Positions 1 to 7,898 are shown, numbered from the stretch's first letter. The stretch is 8,883 bases of DNA from an uncultured Verrucomicrobiota bacterium (GCA_903863315.1 CAIPBN010000776.1:1-8883); one strand, 5' to 3'. Numbers and translations are program-made. Notes: a model not told the origin generated them from the sequence alone.

Positions 1-3000
1 GCCGAAGCTCTGCGTGCTCTGGATGTTGCCGGTGCCGGGCACGACCTGGATGGAGTTGGACGAAGTGAGGAACCACTGCGACGGCCCGCCGGCGGAGCGG
101 ACGAAGTTGTTCACGTCGTTCGTCGTGCCGAAAAGCGTTTTCGCCTCGCCCTGACCGAGGACGTTCAGCGTGGCCGGGGCACTGAGGACCGAGATGCCGT
201 CCTGTTGGGTGATGCGCACGTCATAGGTGCCCTCATGGGCGGAGTAGGCCCCCGGCATGGCCAGCACGGCGTTGGTTTGGCCGGGGACGTTCGTGCCGTT
301 CAAGCGCCATTGGTAGGTGAAGGGCCCGTAACCCACCGTCGTGATGTCAAATTGAACCGGGGCACCTTGGAAAACTGTCAACGATCTGGGTTGCGTGAGA
401 ATGATGGGTGCGGCGGGCCGGGCCTTTCCCGCCGGGCCGGCGGCAACGATGGACTGCAGTTCCGTGGGCGCGAGGACCCGGTTGTAGAGGCTCAGCTCAT
501 CGAGCAGTCCGTCGAGGTAATCGCCGCTGCTGATGCCGGTGGGGCGGTAGCCGCTCAGCAGATCATCACTGGTCGAGATGAAGGGGCTCCCCGCGAGGTT
601 GGTGACGAGCACCACGTTGCCATCGGCATACAGAGTCAGCGTTCCGCTCGGCTGCGAATAGGTCAGCGCGACATGGTGCCAAGTTTGAGTGCCGATGACG
701 TTGGTCGGCGTGTTGAATTTGAAGTTGGCCCCCGTGGTGGAGATGAGGTTTACGTATAGCGAACCCGGAGAAACGGTTCCCGCAACGGAGTGGTTGACCC
801 AAAGGTGGCTGCGAATGCCCCCCTGCCCGGGCAGGAATCCAGGCGGGACAGTGCCGGCCAGGTCATGCCATTCGACCAAGGGCATCGCGGGCTGGTTCGT
901 GCGCAGATTCAGCCAGAGTTCAACCGTGAACCCCTGGCCCACGCCCACATTCAATGACGGTGCGGCCGGGACGCGGAAGACATTGTTGGTGCCGCTGTAA
1001 CTGAAGGCCTGCTGAACCATGCCTGGGCCAAATGGCAGGTTGGTGGAGACGGCGTGGTTGGTGAACGCGTAGTCGAGCGTGTTTCCATCCGCCGCCCACC
1101 AGCCGACAAGGCCGGCTGGCACGGGCACCGGGCCGCTGGAGGGTGCCAGTTTGGTGATGAAGAAGCTCCGATCGCCAAACTGAGTCGCGGGAATGCTCAG
1201 GGCATCAAACGTGGCGTTGGTGAAGTGGCTGCCCGCCAAGTAGGCGTTGCCCACGCTGTCCGCCGCAATGCCTGCGGCGAAATCATCCTGTCCGCCGCCC
1301 GCGCGCTTGGCCCACAGTGCCAGTCCATTCCGGTCGTATTTGGCCACGTAAATGTCCTGCAAGCCCGCATTCGTCAGCATCGTGCCGCCGAAAGCGGTTC
1401 CCGTGTTGAAATTTCCGGTCACGAACACGTTTTCCTGCGCGTCCACGGCCAGCCCGGCGGCGGTGATGGAGTTGCCGGTGGTGTTTGCCTGTCGCGCCCA
1501 CAGTGGTGTGCCAGTGGGATCGAACTTGGCCACAAACACCTCGCCGTTCGGTGGGGCGGTGATGGTGTCTGGCCCGAGCGTCTGGGTGCCGCCGAAACGC
1601 CCGGTCACGTAACACGTGCCGTCCGCGCGGACGTTGAGGCCCGCCGGAGTGATCCGGGGAAAATTCCGCACCCACGCCACTCCGCCGGCGGGCGTGACCT
1701 TAGCCAGGAACCCATCCGTGAACGTCCCTCCCGCCGTGTAAGTGACGGTGTTCGTGCCGAACTCGATGGTGCCGGTAAAAGTGCCGACCACATAGGCGTT
1801 GCCCGCAGCGTCCACACCCACGCCGGTGGTCGTGGTGTTGTTCGTCGTGCCTCCGTAGCTGAAGACCCACTGGATCGCGCCAGCCGGGTTGTATTTGGCC
1901 ACGAAACTGTTGAACGAGCCGTTGATGGGGCTGCGATTGGTGACCGTGATGGTGTCAAACTGAGCGGAGTTGAACGTGGGCCCGCCCATCAGGTTGCCCA
2001 CCAGGAACAAATTGCCCCCGCTGTCCACGGCCACGGCCGTGGCCTGATCATCCCCGCCGCCGCCGCCGCCCTTGATCCACTGGCGGACACCGTTGGAGTT
2101 GAATTTCACCGCCATGCAGTCATCCCCGCCCTGACCGGAGATGCGCGTAACGCCGAGCTGATAGGAACCCTCGAATCGGCCGGCCCCATAGACATTCCCG
2201 GTGGTGTCCACCGCTACGGCCAGGCCGCGGTCACTGTTGATGCCGCTGCCGCCTTGGGTCAGCCATGCCACGTTGCCTGTGCTGTCCAGCTTGGCAAATA
2301 CCGCGTCAAACGAGCCCAGGCTGTTGAGTGACTGCCCGCCCAGCGTCATCGTGCCTTGGAATGATCCGGCGAAGTAACTGTTCCCCGCCGCGTCCGCCGT
2401 GACGCCGCCGGAGAAGTCGGTGTTGGTGCTGCCACCCGGGACGATCCACCGGAACGGCGGCGGCGGGTTGGTGATCACCACGAGCGTGGCTGCGGCGCTG
2501 GTGATGCTGCCGAAATTGTTCGTCACCACGAGGAAGTAGGTGCCGGCCTGGCTGGCCTGCACATTGGGCAGCGTGAGTGTGGGACTGGTCGCGCTGCCGA
2601 GGATGTTCGAGTTAAAGAACCACTGATACGCCAGCGGGAGCGCGCCGGTGGCGGCGGTGGTGAAGGCAACGGTGTTGCTAGCAATCACCGACTGGCTTTG
2701 CGGCTGGAGCGTGAGCACGGGCGGCGCGGTGGAGTTGGTGATGGTCAGCAGGGCGGGTGCGCTGGTGATGCTGCCGAAGGCGTTAGTGATGACCACGAAG
2801 TAGCTGCCGGAGTTGGTCGGCTGGGCGGCGGGGAAGGACAGCGAGGGGCCGGTCGCAAATGGCACTGCGCCGTTGGTGAAGAACCATTGGTAGGCGAGGG
2901 GCGGCGTGCCGTTGGCCGTGACAGCCAGCGAGACAGTGGTTCCCGTGGTCTGGGAAACAGGCTGAGGCTGGGCGAGGATGCCGGGGGGGGTGCCGACGGG

Positions 3001-4089
3001 AGGGGCACTGATGCGTCGGATGCGATGGTTGCTTTGATCGGCGACATACACGACGCCGCTGCTGTCCACTTGGACCCCGCTGGGGAAACCAAACTCGGCG
3101 GCGGTGGCTGGCCCTCCGTCACCGGAGAAGCCCGTTGTGCCCGTGCCGGCATAAGTGCTGATGACACCATTGGTGTTCACCAGACGGATGCGCCGGTGGG
3201 TGGCGTCCGCTATGAAGAGACGGCCCAAGCTATCTACTGCGAGGCCGCGTGGTCCTGCCAGCGAGGCGTTGGTGGCTTGGATGCCGTCGCCGTTGAACGT
3301 CGCTGAACCCGTGCCGGCGACGGTCGTGATGTTGCCCGCAAGGTCGATCTTGCGCACGCGATTGTTGAAAAGGTCGGAGAAATACAAATTGCCCTGGGCG
3401 TCGAGCGCGATGCCAGTGGGACCGCTGATCTGGGCGAGGTTCGCAGGCCCGCCGTCTCCGCTGAAGCCGGCAGTAGCGGTGCCCGCAATGGTTGAGATGT
3501 CACCGGTGGCAGCGTCCACCTTGCGGATGCGGTCGTTGGCGTAATCGGCGATATAGACATTGCCCGCTGCGTCCTTTACCGCGGCGTTAGGAGTGTTGAT
3601 CTCAGCCAAGTTGGCCGCCGCCCCATCACCGCTGAAAGCTCCCGTGCCGGTGCCTGCGATGGTGGTGATGTCGCCGGAACTGGCATCAATTTTGCGAATC
3701 CGGTTGCCGCCGGCGTCCGCGATGAAAAGATTTCCGGCACTGTCGAGAAATACGCCCGCAGGTTTGGACAGGCGCGCATTTATGGCCGGCCCCCCATCAC
3801 CGCTGAAACCATTGATCCCCGTGCCGGCGATGGTGGTGATGTTACCCGTCGCAGCATCCACCTTGCGGATGCGACTGTTGTTGTAGTCGGCGATGAAGAT
3901 GTTGCCTTGCGCGTCAACGGCCACGTCGTAGGGCGTGTTCAAATCGGCGGAGATTGCCGTAATGCCATCACTGTTGAAGCCGGCCGTGCCCGTGCCAGCG
4001 ACTGTGGTGATGGTCTGGGCCGAGGCCAGTGGCACGCCAAGCCAGAGGAGGCAGAGCAGCCCGCAAATTCGGGAGAGGAAGGGTTTCAT
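1..4089 (-). CDS. Secreted multidomain NHL / Ig-like / SBBP / LamG mosaic protein, C-terminus beyond window
   Basis: I read this frame codon by codon: from ATG at 4089 down to base 1 there is no stop, giving 1363 residues with the C-terminus missing. Residues 1-24 form a Sec signal peptide (basic start, Leu-rich core, LASA before Gln25). Residues 25-361 hold six NHL repeats of 56-57 residues, each with a T(I/V)AGTG..GFSGDGG signature and a later IADxxNxRIRK signature. Residues ~366-453 and ~454-541 are Ig-like domains (AYQWFF core, SGSYFVVITN / AGTYFLVVTN end). Residues ~544-983 are SBBP beta-propeller repeats (six AK(x)(D/N)xxGxxxW units). Residues ~988-1222 are a LamG/concanavalin-like domain (LVGWWAADGN, FTVELWLNL, WHHVALT, DELSLYNRVL). 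Residues ~1227-1312 are a third Ig-like domain, and 1316 onward resembles the start of DUF1080. An in-frame ATG at 4095 adds only Met-His; neither start has a strong ribosome binding site. Inferred role: a cell-surface or extracellular carbohydrate- or protein-binding protein. Such verrucomicrobial mosaics have no assigned specific function. Confidence 0.93.
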   Translation of the reverse strand, partial: MKPFLSRICGLLCLLWLGVPLASAQTITTVAGTGTAGFNSDGITAISADLNTPYDVAVDAQGNIFIADYNNSRIRKVDAATGNITTIAGTGINGFSGDGGPAINARLSKPAGVFLDSAGNLFIADAGGNRIRKIDASSGDITTIAGTGTGAFSGDGAAANLAEINTPNAAVKDAAGNVYIADYANDRIRKVDAATGDISTIAGTATAGFSGDGGPANLAQISGPTGIALDAQGNLYFSDLFNNRVRKIDLAGNITTVAGTGSATFNGDGIQATNASLAGPRGLAVDSLGRLFIADATHRRIRLVNTNGVISTYAGTGTTGFSGDGGPATAAEFGFPSGVQVDSSGVVYVADQSNHRIRRISAPPVGTPPGILAQPQPVSQTTGTTVSLAVTANGTPPLAYQWFFTNGAVPFATGPSLSFPAAQPTNSGSYFVVITNAFGSITSAPALLTITNSTAPPVLTLQPQSQSVIASNTVAFTTAATGALPLAYQWFFNSNILGSATSPTLTLPNVQASQAGTYFLVVTNNFGSITSAAATLVVITNPPPPFRWIVPGGSTNTDFSGGVTADAAGNSYFAGSFQGTMTLGGQSLNSLGSFDAVFAKLDSTGNVAWLTQGGSGINSDRGLAVAVDTTGNVYGAGRFEGSYQLGVTRISGQGGDDCMAVKFNSNGVRQWIKGGGGGGDDQATAVAVDSGGNLFLVGNLMGGPTFNSAQFDTITVTNRSPINGSFNSFVAKYNPAGAIQWVFSYGGTTNNTTTTGVGVDAAGNAYVVGTFTGTIEFGTNTVTYTAGGTFTDGFLAKVTPAGGVAWVRNFPRITPAGLNVRADGTCYVTGRFGGTQTLGPDTITAPPNGEVFVAKFDPTGTPLWARQANTTGNSITAAGLAVDAQENVFVTGNFNTGTAFGGTMLTNAGLQDIYVAKYDRNGLALWAKRAGGGQDDFAAGIAADSVGNAYLAGSHFTNATFDALSIPATQFGDRSFFITKLAPSSGPVPVPAGLVGWWAADGNTLDYAFTNHAVSTNLPFGPGMVQQAFSYSGTNNVFRVPAAPSLNVGVGQGFTVELWLNLRTNQPAMPLVEWHDLAGTVPPGFLPGQGGIRSHLWVNHSVAGTVSPGSLYVNLISTTGANFKFNTPTNVIGTQTWHHVALTYSQPSGTLTLYADGNVVLVTNLAGSPFISTSDDLLSGYRPTGISSGDYLDGLLDELSLYNRVLAPTELQSIVAAGPAGKARPAAPIILTQPRSLTVFQGAPVQFDITTVGYGPFTYQWRLNGTNVPGQTNAVLAMPGAYSAHEGTYDVRITQQDGISVLSAPATLNVLGQGEAKTLFGTTNDVNNFVRSAGGPSQWFLTSSNSIQVVPGTGNIQSTQSFG

Positions 4090-4095
4090 GTGCAT

Positions 4096-4324
4096 GCTTT
4101 CAATCCACGCGGATCAGACGCTCCGGCCATGCTGCCAGTGCGGCCCTCCGTCGTTTGATTCAACGCAGATGGCAGCACAAAGGAACGCTTCGGTCAAAGC
4201 GATTCCCGGTAGCCGCTGACGTGAGGAAGCGCATTTGTCCGGGGCAACTGATCCGCCTCCTGACGCCGTTGGCTACGGGCAGTTCTGACTGGGCGCGGAG
4301 CTAGGCCTGCGGCATGGTGGCTGG
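4096..4324. other. Divergent intergenic region
   Basis: This 229-base gap separates the start of the minus-strand mosaic gene from the start of the plus-strand SDR gene, so it should hold both promoters. On the minus strand, TTGACC (plus 4192-4197) lies 17 bases from TGCCAT (plus 4169-4174). The first box is good and the second is a poor -10 (3 of 6), so this is only a weak promoter candidate. A 5-bp hairpin (CGCTT 4186-4190 / AAGCG 4197-4201) overlaps that first box. I see no convincing sigma-70 site for the plus-strand gene, no riboswitch and no small ORF that I can support. Confidence 0.4.
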
Positions 4325-5200
4325 GTGCGTGTATTGATCGTGGGTTGTGGGTATGTGGGCCTGCCGCTGGGGGCGGAACTGGCGCGGTGCGGGCATGCGG
4401 TGTTCGGCCTGCGGCGCACGGCGGAGGGCGCGGAGGAGTTGCTGGCGGCCGGCCTGACGCCCGTGGTGGGGGATGTGACGCGGCTGGAAACTTTGCAGGC
4501 ATTGCCGGGTCCGTTTGACTGGGTGGTGAACACGGTGTCGTCCTCCAAGGGCGGGCCGGACGTTTATCGCTCGGTCTATGTCGAAGGCACCCGAAACTTG
4601 ATCGCGTGGCTGGCAGGGACGTCGTTGCGCAAGTTGGTTTACACCAGCAGCACCAGTGTTTACGGCCAGACGGATGGGGCAGAGGTGACGGAGGAAAGCC
4701 CGGCTGAACCGGGAACGGAGACGGGGCGGTTGCTCGTCGAGGCGGAGAATCTCCTGCGGGAGGCGGCCCGCGAGCGGGGTTTCCCGGCGGTGGTGCTGCG
4801 GGTGGCAGGAATCTACGGCCCCGGTCGCGGCCATTTGTTTCAGCAGTTCCTACGGGACGAGGCGCGCATCGGCGGGGATGGCAGCCGCCTCATCAACATG
4901 ATACACCGCGATGACGTGGTGGGGGCGATTGTCACCGCGTTGGAGCGCGGAGAAACAGGCCGCACTTACAATGTGGTGGATGACGAAGCAGTGACGCAGT
5001 TGGAGTTCTTCCAATGGCTGTCGGCGCAACTTGGGAAGCCCCTGCCGCCGTTTGCTTCAGCGGCGGAGAACGCGGCGCGCAAACGCGGGCTCACCCACAA
5101 GCGGGTGGCGAACCGGCGGCTGCGCGAGGAGTTGGGGTGCGGGCTCAAGTATCCGACGTTTCGCGAGGGGTATCTGGCGGAGATTGGGGCGAAAACGTAA
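4325..5200 (+). CDS. Atypical SDR-family NAD(P)-binding protein, YeeZ-like epimerase/dehydratase homologue
   Basis: A 291-residue protein of the NAD-dependent epimerase/dehydratase superfamily. It starts with a Rossmann nucleotide-binding motif, GCGYVG at residues 7-12, directly after the first beta strand. Asp50 follows a later strand, YTSSTSVYG lies at 106-114, GIYGPGR at 162-168 and the extended-SDR-like NMIHRDDVV at 191-199. The usual catalytic YxxxK is not visible: where it should lie (about 129-141) the sequence is PGTETGRLLVEAE, placing Thr133 and Leu137 at the Tyr and Lys positions. This fits the atypical YeeZ-like SDR group, whose substrates are mostly unknown, so I do not assign a reaction. 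The start is GTG at 4325. It is preferred because the first strand begins at residue 2 and a GGTGG at 4316-4320 can serve as a modest ribosome binding site; the frame is open upstream only to a TGA at 4286. The protein is probably cytoplasmic and monocistronic, since a terminator follows closely. Confidence 0.88.
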   Translation: MRVLIVGCGYVGLPLGAELARCGHAVFGLRRTAEGAEELLAAGLTPVVGDVTRLETLQALPGPFDWVVNTVSSSKGGPDVYRSVYVEGTRNLIAWLAGTSLRKLVYTSSTSVYGQTDGAEVTEESPAEPGTETGRLLVEAENLLREAARERGFPAVVLRVAGIYGPGRGHLFQQFLRDEARIGGDGSRLINMIHRDDVVGAIVTALERGETGRTYNVVDDEAVTQLEFFQWLSAQLGKPLPPFASAAENAARKRGLTHKRVANRRLREELGCGLKYPTFREGYLAEIGAKT

Positions 5201-5252
5201 AACGTAATGCGTAAGCGCGTGGGGGCGTCGAGCGCCCTTTTTACGCATTACG
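5195..5252. repeat. CGTAA/TTACG REP-like inverted repeat at convergent junction
   Basis: CGTAA occurs three times at exact 7-base spacing (5196, 5203, 5210), the first including the TAA stop of the SDR gene. TTACG occurs twice at the same spacing (5241, 5248). Together they give a perfect 12-bp inverted repeat, CGTAATGCGTAA (5203-5214) with TTACGCATTACG (5241-5252). The 26 bases between the arms contain the terminator hairpin. Such intergenic palindromes between convergent genes resemble dispersed REP-type elements, but one window cannot show that this one is dispersed. Confidence 0.6.
5223..5242 (+). terminator. Rho-independent terminator of the SDR gene
   Basis: A five-pair all-G/C stem, GGGCG (5223-5227) with CGCCC (5233-5237), closes a TCGAG loop and is followed at once by five T residues (5238-5242). 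It lies 22 bases after the stop of the plus-strand SDR gene. The T run is on the plus strand only, so intrinsic termination is expected for that gene. The larger surrounding inverted repeat might help stop the converging minus-strand transcript. Confidence 0.75.
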
Positions 5253-5256
5253 CCCA

Positions 5257-5667
5257 TCAACCCACCCGGAAGGAAATGCGTTTCACCGTCTCGCGGCCGA
5301 AACTGTGCTGGAGGCGGTCGAGGATTTCCTTGCGGCGGTAGCGGACGATTTCATCAAGCCAAACGCTGCTGTCCACGCTGACGAAGAGGGTTCCTTTGTT
5401 CAGGCCGGTGGGTTGGGCGTGGGCGGTGACGCGCGGGTCCATGAGGTTGTTCCACACCTTGGCGATCTCCGCCTCGTCGCGTCGGCGGTCCAGCCCGAGT
5501 CCGGCCATCATGCCGGGAACCAGGCTCGCCAAGGGACGTGCGTTGTTCCGGCCGGCGGACTCCAGCGCGGTCACATCCACGCGGCGCCAAGCGGCGAGCA
5601 CATGCTCCCGCGCGGTGAAGGCGGCGTGGCGGGCGACGGGGCGTTCAGGCCGGGGTGACTTGCTCAT
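5257..5667 (-). CDS. DUF721 / DciA-like protein
   Basis: A 136-residue protein when started at ATG 5667 (MSKSPRPERP). The frame also allows a TTG two codons earlier at 5673. The N-terminal ~40 residues are basic and look disordered. The C-terminal part (~44-136) has the DUF721 pattern: AKVWNNLMDPRVTAHAQP at ~69-86, then GTLFVSVDSSVWLDEIVRYRRKE at ~92-114 with the hallmark VDSSVW, and the closing KRISFRVG. DUF721 proteins include DciA, which acts with the replicative helicase DnaB in bacteria that lack DnaC; this role is known for the family and is not shown here. The start overlaps the 3' end of the GH42 gene by 23 bases, so the two are probably co-transcribed and translationally coupled; no strong ribosome binding site is visible. 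The stop lies only 56 bases from the convergent SDR gene. No signal peptide: cytoplasmic. Confidence 0.85.
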   Translation of the reverse strand: MSKSPRPERPVARHAAFTAREHVLAAWRRVDVTALESAGRNNARPLASLVPGMMAGLGLDRRRDEAEIAKVWNNLMDPRVTAHAQPTGLNKGTLFVSVDSSVWLDEIVRYRRKEILDRLQHSFGRETVKRISFRVG

Positions 5668-7687
5668 CCACAATCAGGACGTCTTTGGCGGCAATTTCAT
5701 AGCCGCCATTGATGGGTTTGCCGGTGATGCACTCGCGCATCGGGCGGTGAAATTGGACGTGGATCGGCTGGTTGTTGTGGTTGAGGAGGAAGTAAATGCG
5801 GTGATCGCCCCGGACTCGCATGGAAACCTCCACGCACTCCGGCACGCGCAGGAGCGGGGAGATCCCGCAGAGCTGGCGGAGCCAGCCCACCAAATCCAAG
5901 TAGAACGGCGGGGAGCACAAAGTGCCGACATAGACCGCCCGCCCGTCGCCGAAATGATTCAGGGTAATGGCCGGCTTCCCGGCGTAGAAGTCCTTGGCAT
6001 AGGTGCCCAGCACCTGGCAGCCCTCGGCCAATTCAACAATGTCACACCAGAGCCGGCCGGCGTGCAGGGCGGTGGTGGGAAATCCGCCCTTGATCGTCAG
6101 GTGGTTATCCTCGCCCGGCGGCAGCGGGTCGAACTCCACCACGCGGAGGCCGAACATGTCGGACATCTCGTAGGGCGGGTCGGTGGCGGCGACATGGTTT
6201 TCATCCACCAGCCCGGTGTTAAAGGTGCCGACGAGCGTGCCGCCGTTGTGGACGTAGAGCCGGAGGATGTCCGCTTCGCCGCCGGACACCATGTGGAGTG
6301 AGGGGGCGATGACCAATTTGTATTTGGCGAGATCGTCGGTCGGGCGCACGAAGTCCACTGGAATGTTGCGGTCGTGCAGCGCGTTGTAAAAGAGCTGCAC
6401 GTGTTCGCGCTGGGTGAAGAACTTGTTCGGACGCTGAGGCTGGTCCAAGGCCCAATCGCTCGCCGGGCTCACGATGATCGCCACCTCGGGTTTGACCTGG
6501 GTGCCGGCGAGCATCGGGGTGAGGATCTGGAGTTCCTGGCCGACCTGGCAGACTTCCTGGAACATGCGGTTCTTCGCGAGCCCGTCATGCGTGAGCACGC
6601 CGCCGTAAAACTTCTCCGGGCCGATGCGGGGCATCCGCCAGTAGAAATACAGCAGGCCGGTGGCCCCGCGGGAAAGGAGCTGGTAGGTGAACAACCGCAC
6701 CACCCCGGGCCGCACAAGCGAGTTGGCTTCGCCCCAGGCAACGCTGCCCGCCTTTTGCTCCATGCACCAGAAGCCCTCCGCTTCCCCGTTCTTCTTAAGG
6801 GTGCGCGCCAGATCGATGCTCAGGGCGTTTTCCGACGGCCGGATGCCGGCGGCGGCATCGCTGTCGAGCGACACCAAGTCCACCACATCCGCGAGGTCGA
6901 AGTTGTCGAGCTGGGTGGCGTAGGGCCGGAAGGTGGTGGTGACCGGAATCTTCGGGGTCAGCTCGCGCAGGATTTCCGCCTGCATGCGGATGAACGCAAC
7001 GCAGGTGTCGCTGGAGAACCGCCGCCAGTCAGTGAGCAGGGCGGGGTTGTGTGCGGCCGGAGCGGCCATGGGCATGGGCACGTCGGCGAAATCCGTCACG
7101 ACCTGCCCCCAAAAGCGCAGTCCCATGCGCTCGTTGAGCACATCGACGGTTTCGTATTTCGCCTTGAGCCAGGCCTCCCAATCGCGCTTCGTCTCGGGGT
7201 TGAAGGCGAACTCCGTCTTGTGCCGGCCCACGCCGTTGTCGATCTGCCAGGCCACTAGGTCCGGGTGATCTCCCAAGGAGGCCACCATCGCGCGGACGAT
7301 CTTCTGGCTGTAGTCCCAGTAGATGTCGCTGTTCATGCAGAAGGCGCGGCGGGTGCCTTCGCGGCGCGGCAGGCCGTTCTCATCCAGCGGCAGAATCTCC
7401 GGATGCTTTTTGGCCAACCACAAGGGCGGGGCGGCGGTGGGGGTGCCGAGGACGATTTTGATCCCATGCTGCGCAAACGCATCCATGGCTCGCCGCAGCC
7501 AGGCGAAGTCGTATTTGCCCTCCTCCCGCTCACAGAGACCCCAGGAGAATTCTCCCATCCGCACTACGTTCATGCCCGCATGGGCCATGAGTTGCGCGTC
7601 CTGCTCCCAGCGAGACTCGGGCTCTTCTGGAGTCCCGTCATAGGGATAAATCCAATGCTCAGGATAGTAGTCGGCTCCGAAATACAT
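5645..7687 (-). CDS. GH42 family beta-galactosidase homologue with altered acid/base site
   Basis: A 680-residue protein counted from ATG 7687, matching the usual GH42 length. This start is chosen because GH42 enzymes begin close to the YFGADYYPEHW motif, here at residues 2-12; an upstream in-frame TTG at 7741 would add 18 residues unlike a signal peptide. The TIM barrel spans ~1-390 (VRMGEFSWG 42-50, RAFCMNSD 114-121). A flavodoxin-like trimerisation domain follows at ~395-615, then a small C-terminal beta domain to 680. The predicted nucleophile is Glu310 (CMEQ). The usual acid/base Glu in WQxDNE is replaced: the sequence reads WQIDNG, with Gly152. Glu159, seven residues later in HKTEF, might compensate. 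The Cys-rich zinc cluster seen in some GH42 enzymes is absent. Family role: hydrolysis of terminal beta-galactosides from oligosaccharides in the cytoplasm. Whether this protein is active, and on what, is uncertain. No SD-like sequence precedes either start. Confidence 0.9.
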   Translation of the reverse strand: MYFGADYYPEHWIYPYDGTPEEPESRWEQDAQLMAHAGMNVVRMGEFSWGLCEREEGKYDFAWLRRAMDAFAQHGIKIVLGTPTAAPPLWLAKKHPEILPLDENGLPRREGTRRAFCMNSDIYWDYSQKIVRAMVASLGDHPDLVAWQIDNGVGRHKTEFAFNPETKRDWEAWLKAKYETVDVLNERMGLRFWGQVVTDFADVPMPMAAPAAHNPALLTDWRRFSSDTCVAFIRMQAEILRELTPKIPVTTTFRPYATQLDNFDLADVVDLVSLDSDAAAGIRPSENALSIDLARTLKKNGEAEGFWCMEQKAGSVAWGEANSLVRPGVVRLFTYQLLSRGATGLLYFYWRMPRIGPEKFYGGVLTHDGLAKNRMFQEVCQVGQELQILTPMLAGTQVKPEVAIIVSPASDWALDQPQRPNKFFTQREHVQLFYNALHDRNIPVDFVRPTDDLAKYKLVIAPSLHMVSGGEADILRLYVHNGGTLVGTFNTGLVDENHVAATDPPYEMSDMFGLRVVEFDPLPPGEDNHLTIKGGFPTTALHAGRLWCDIVELAEGCQVLGTYAKDFYAGKPAITLNHFGDGRAVYVGTLCSPPFYLDLVGWLRQLCGISPLLRVPECVEVSMRVRGDHRIYFLLNHNNQPIHVQFHRPMRECITGKPINGGYEIAAKDVLIVDEQVTPA

Positions 7688-7898
7688 ACGTTGGGGTCGC
7701 GAAGCGGTAAAATCGTAAGCCGAAAACCAGCGGCACAGCAATTCAAATTATTTCACACCCGTCCCATGGCGTGGGAAAAAGGAGGCAGAACCCTCGGCGG
7801 GCCGACGGAAAACGCGGGGTCTTTCCAATGTGAGTTAAGAACTTTTCATCGAGCGGCCCGGCGCACGGCTTTTCCGCGCTGCCGGCTGTCCTACAGGC

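Noticed and set aside
2053..2070. Short GCC triplet repeat coding six glycines as a separate microsatellite feature
   Set aside because: It is a five-unit in-frame run inside an SBBP repeat loop. Length change would keep the frame, and nothing else marks it as special.
1054..2331. 425-codon plus-strand open frame opposite the mosaic gene
   Set aside because: It mirrors the register of the minus-strand frame, has Arg/Gly/His-rich sequence with no recognisable fold, and exists because GC-biased codons leave few stops on the opposite strand.
2698..3306. 202-codon plus-strand open frame opposite the NHL and Ig region
   Set aside because: Same cause as the frame above. The minus-strand reading gives clear NHL and Ig-like repeats over the same bases.
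5396..7258. Long plus-strand open frames opposite the GH42 and DUF721 genes (5396-6301, 6374-7258)
   Set aside because: They are antisense shadows of two well-recognised minus-strand genes and show no motif or ribosome binding site.
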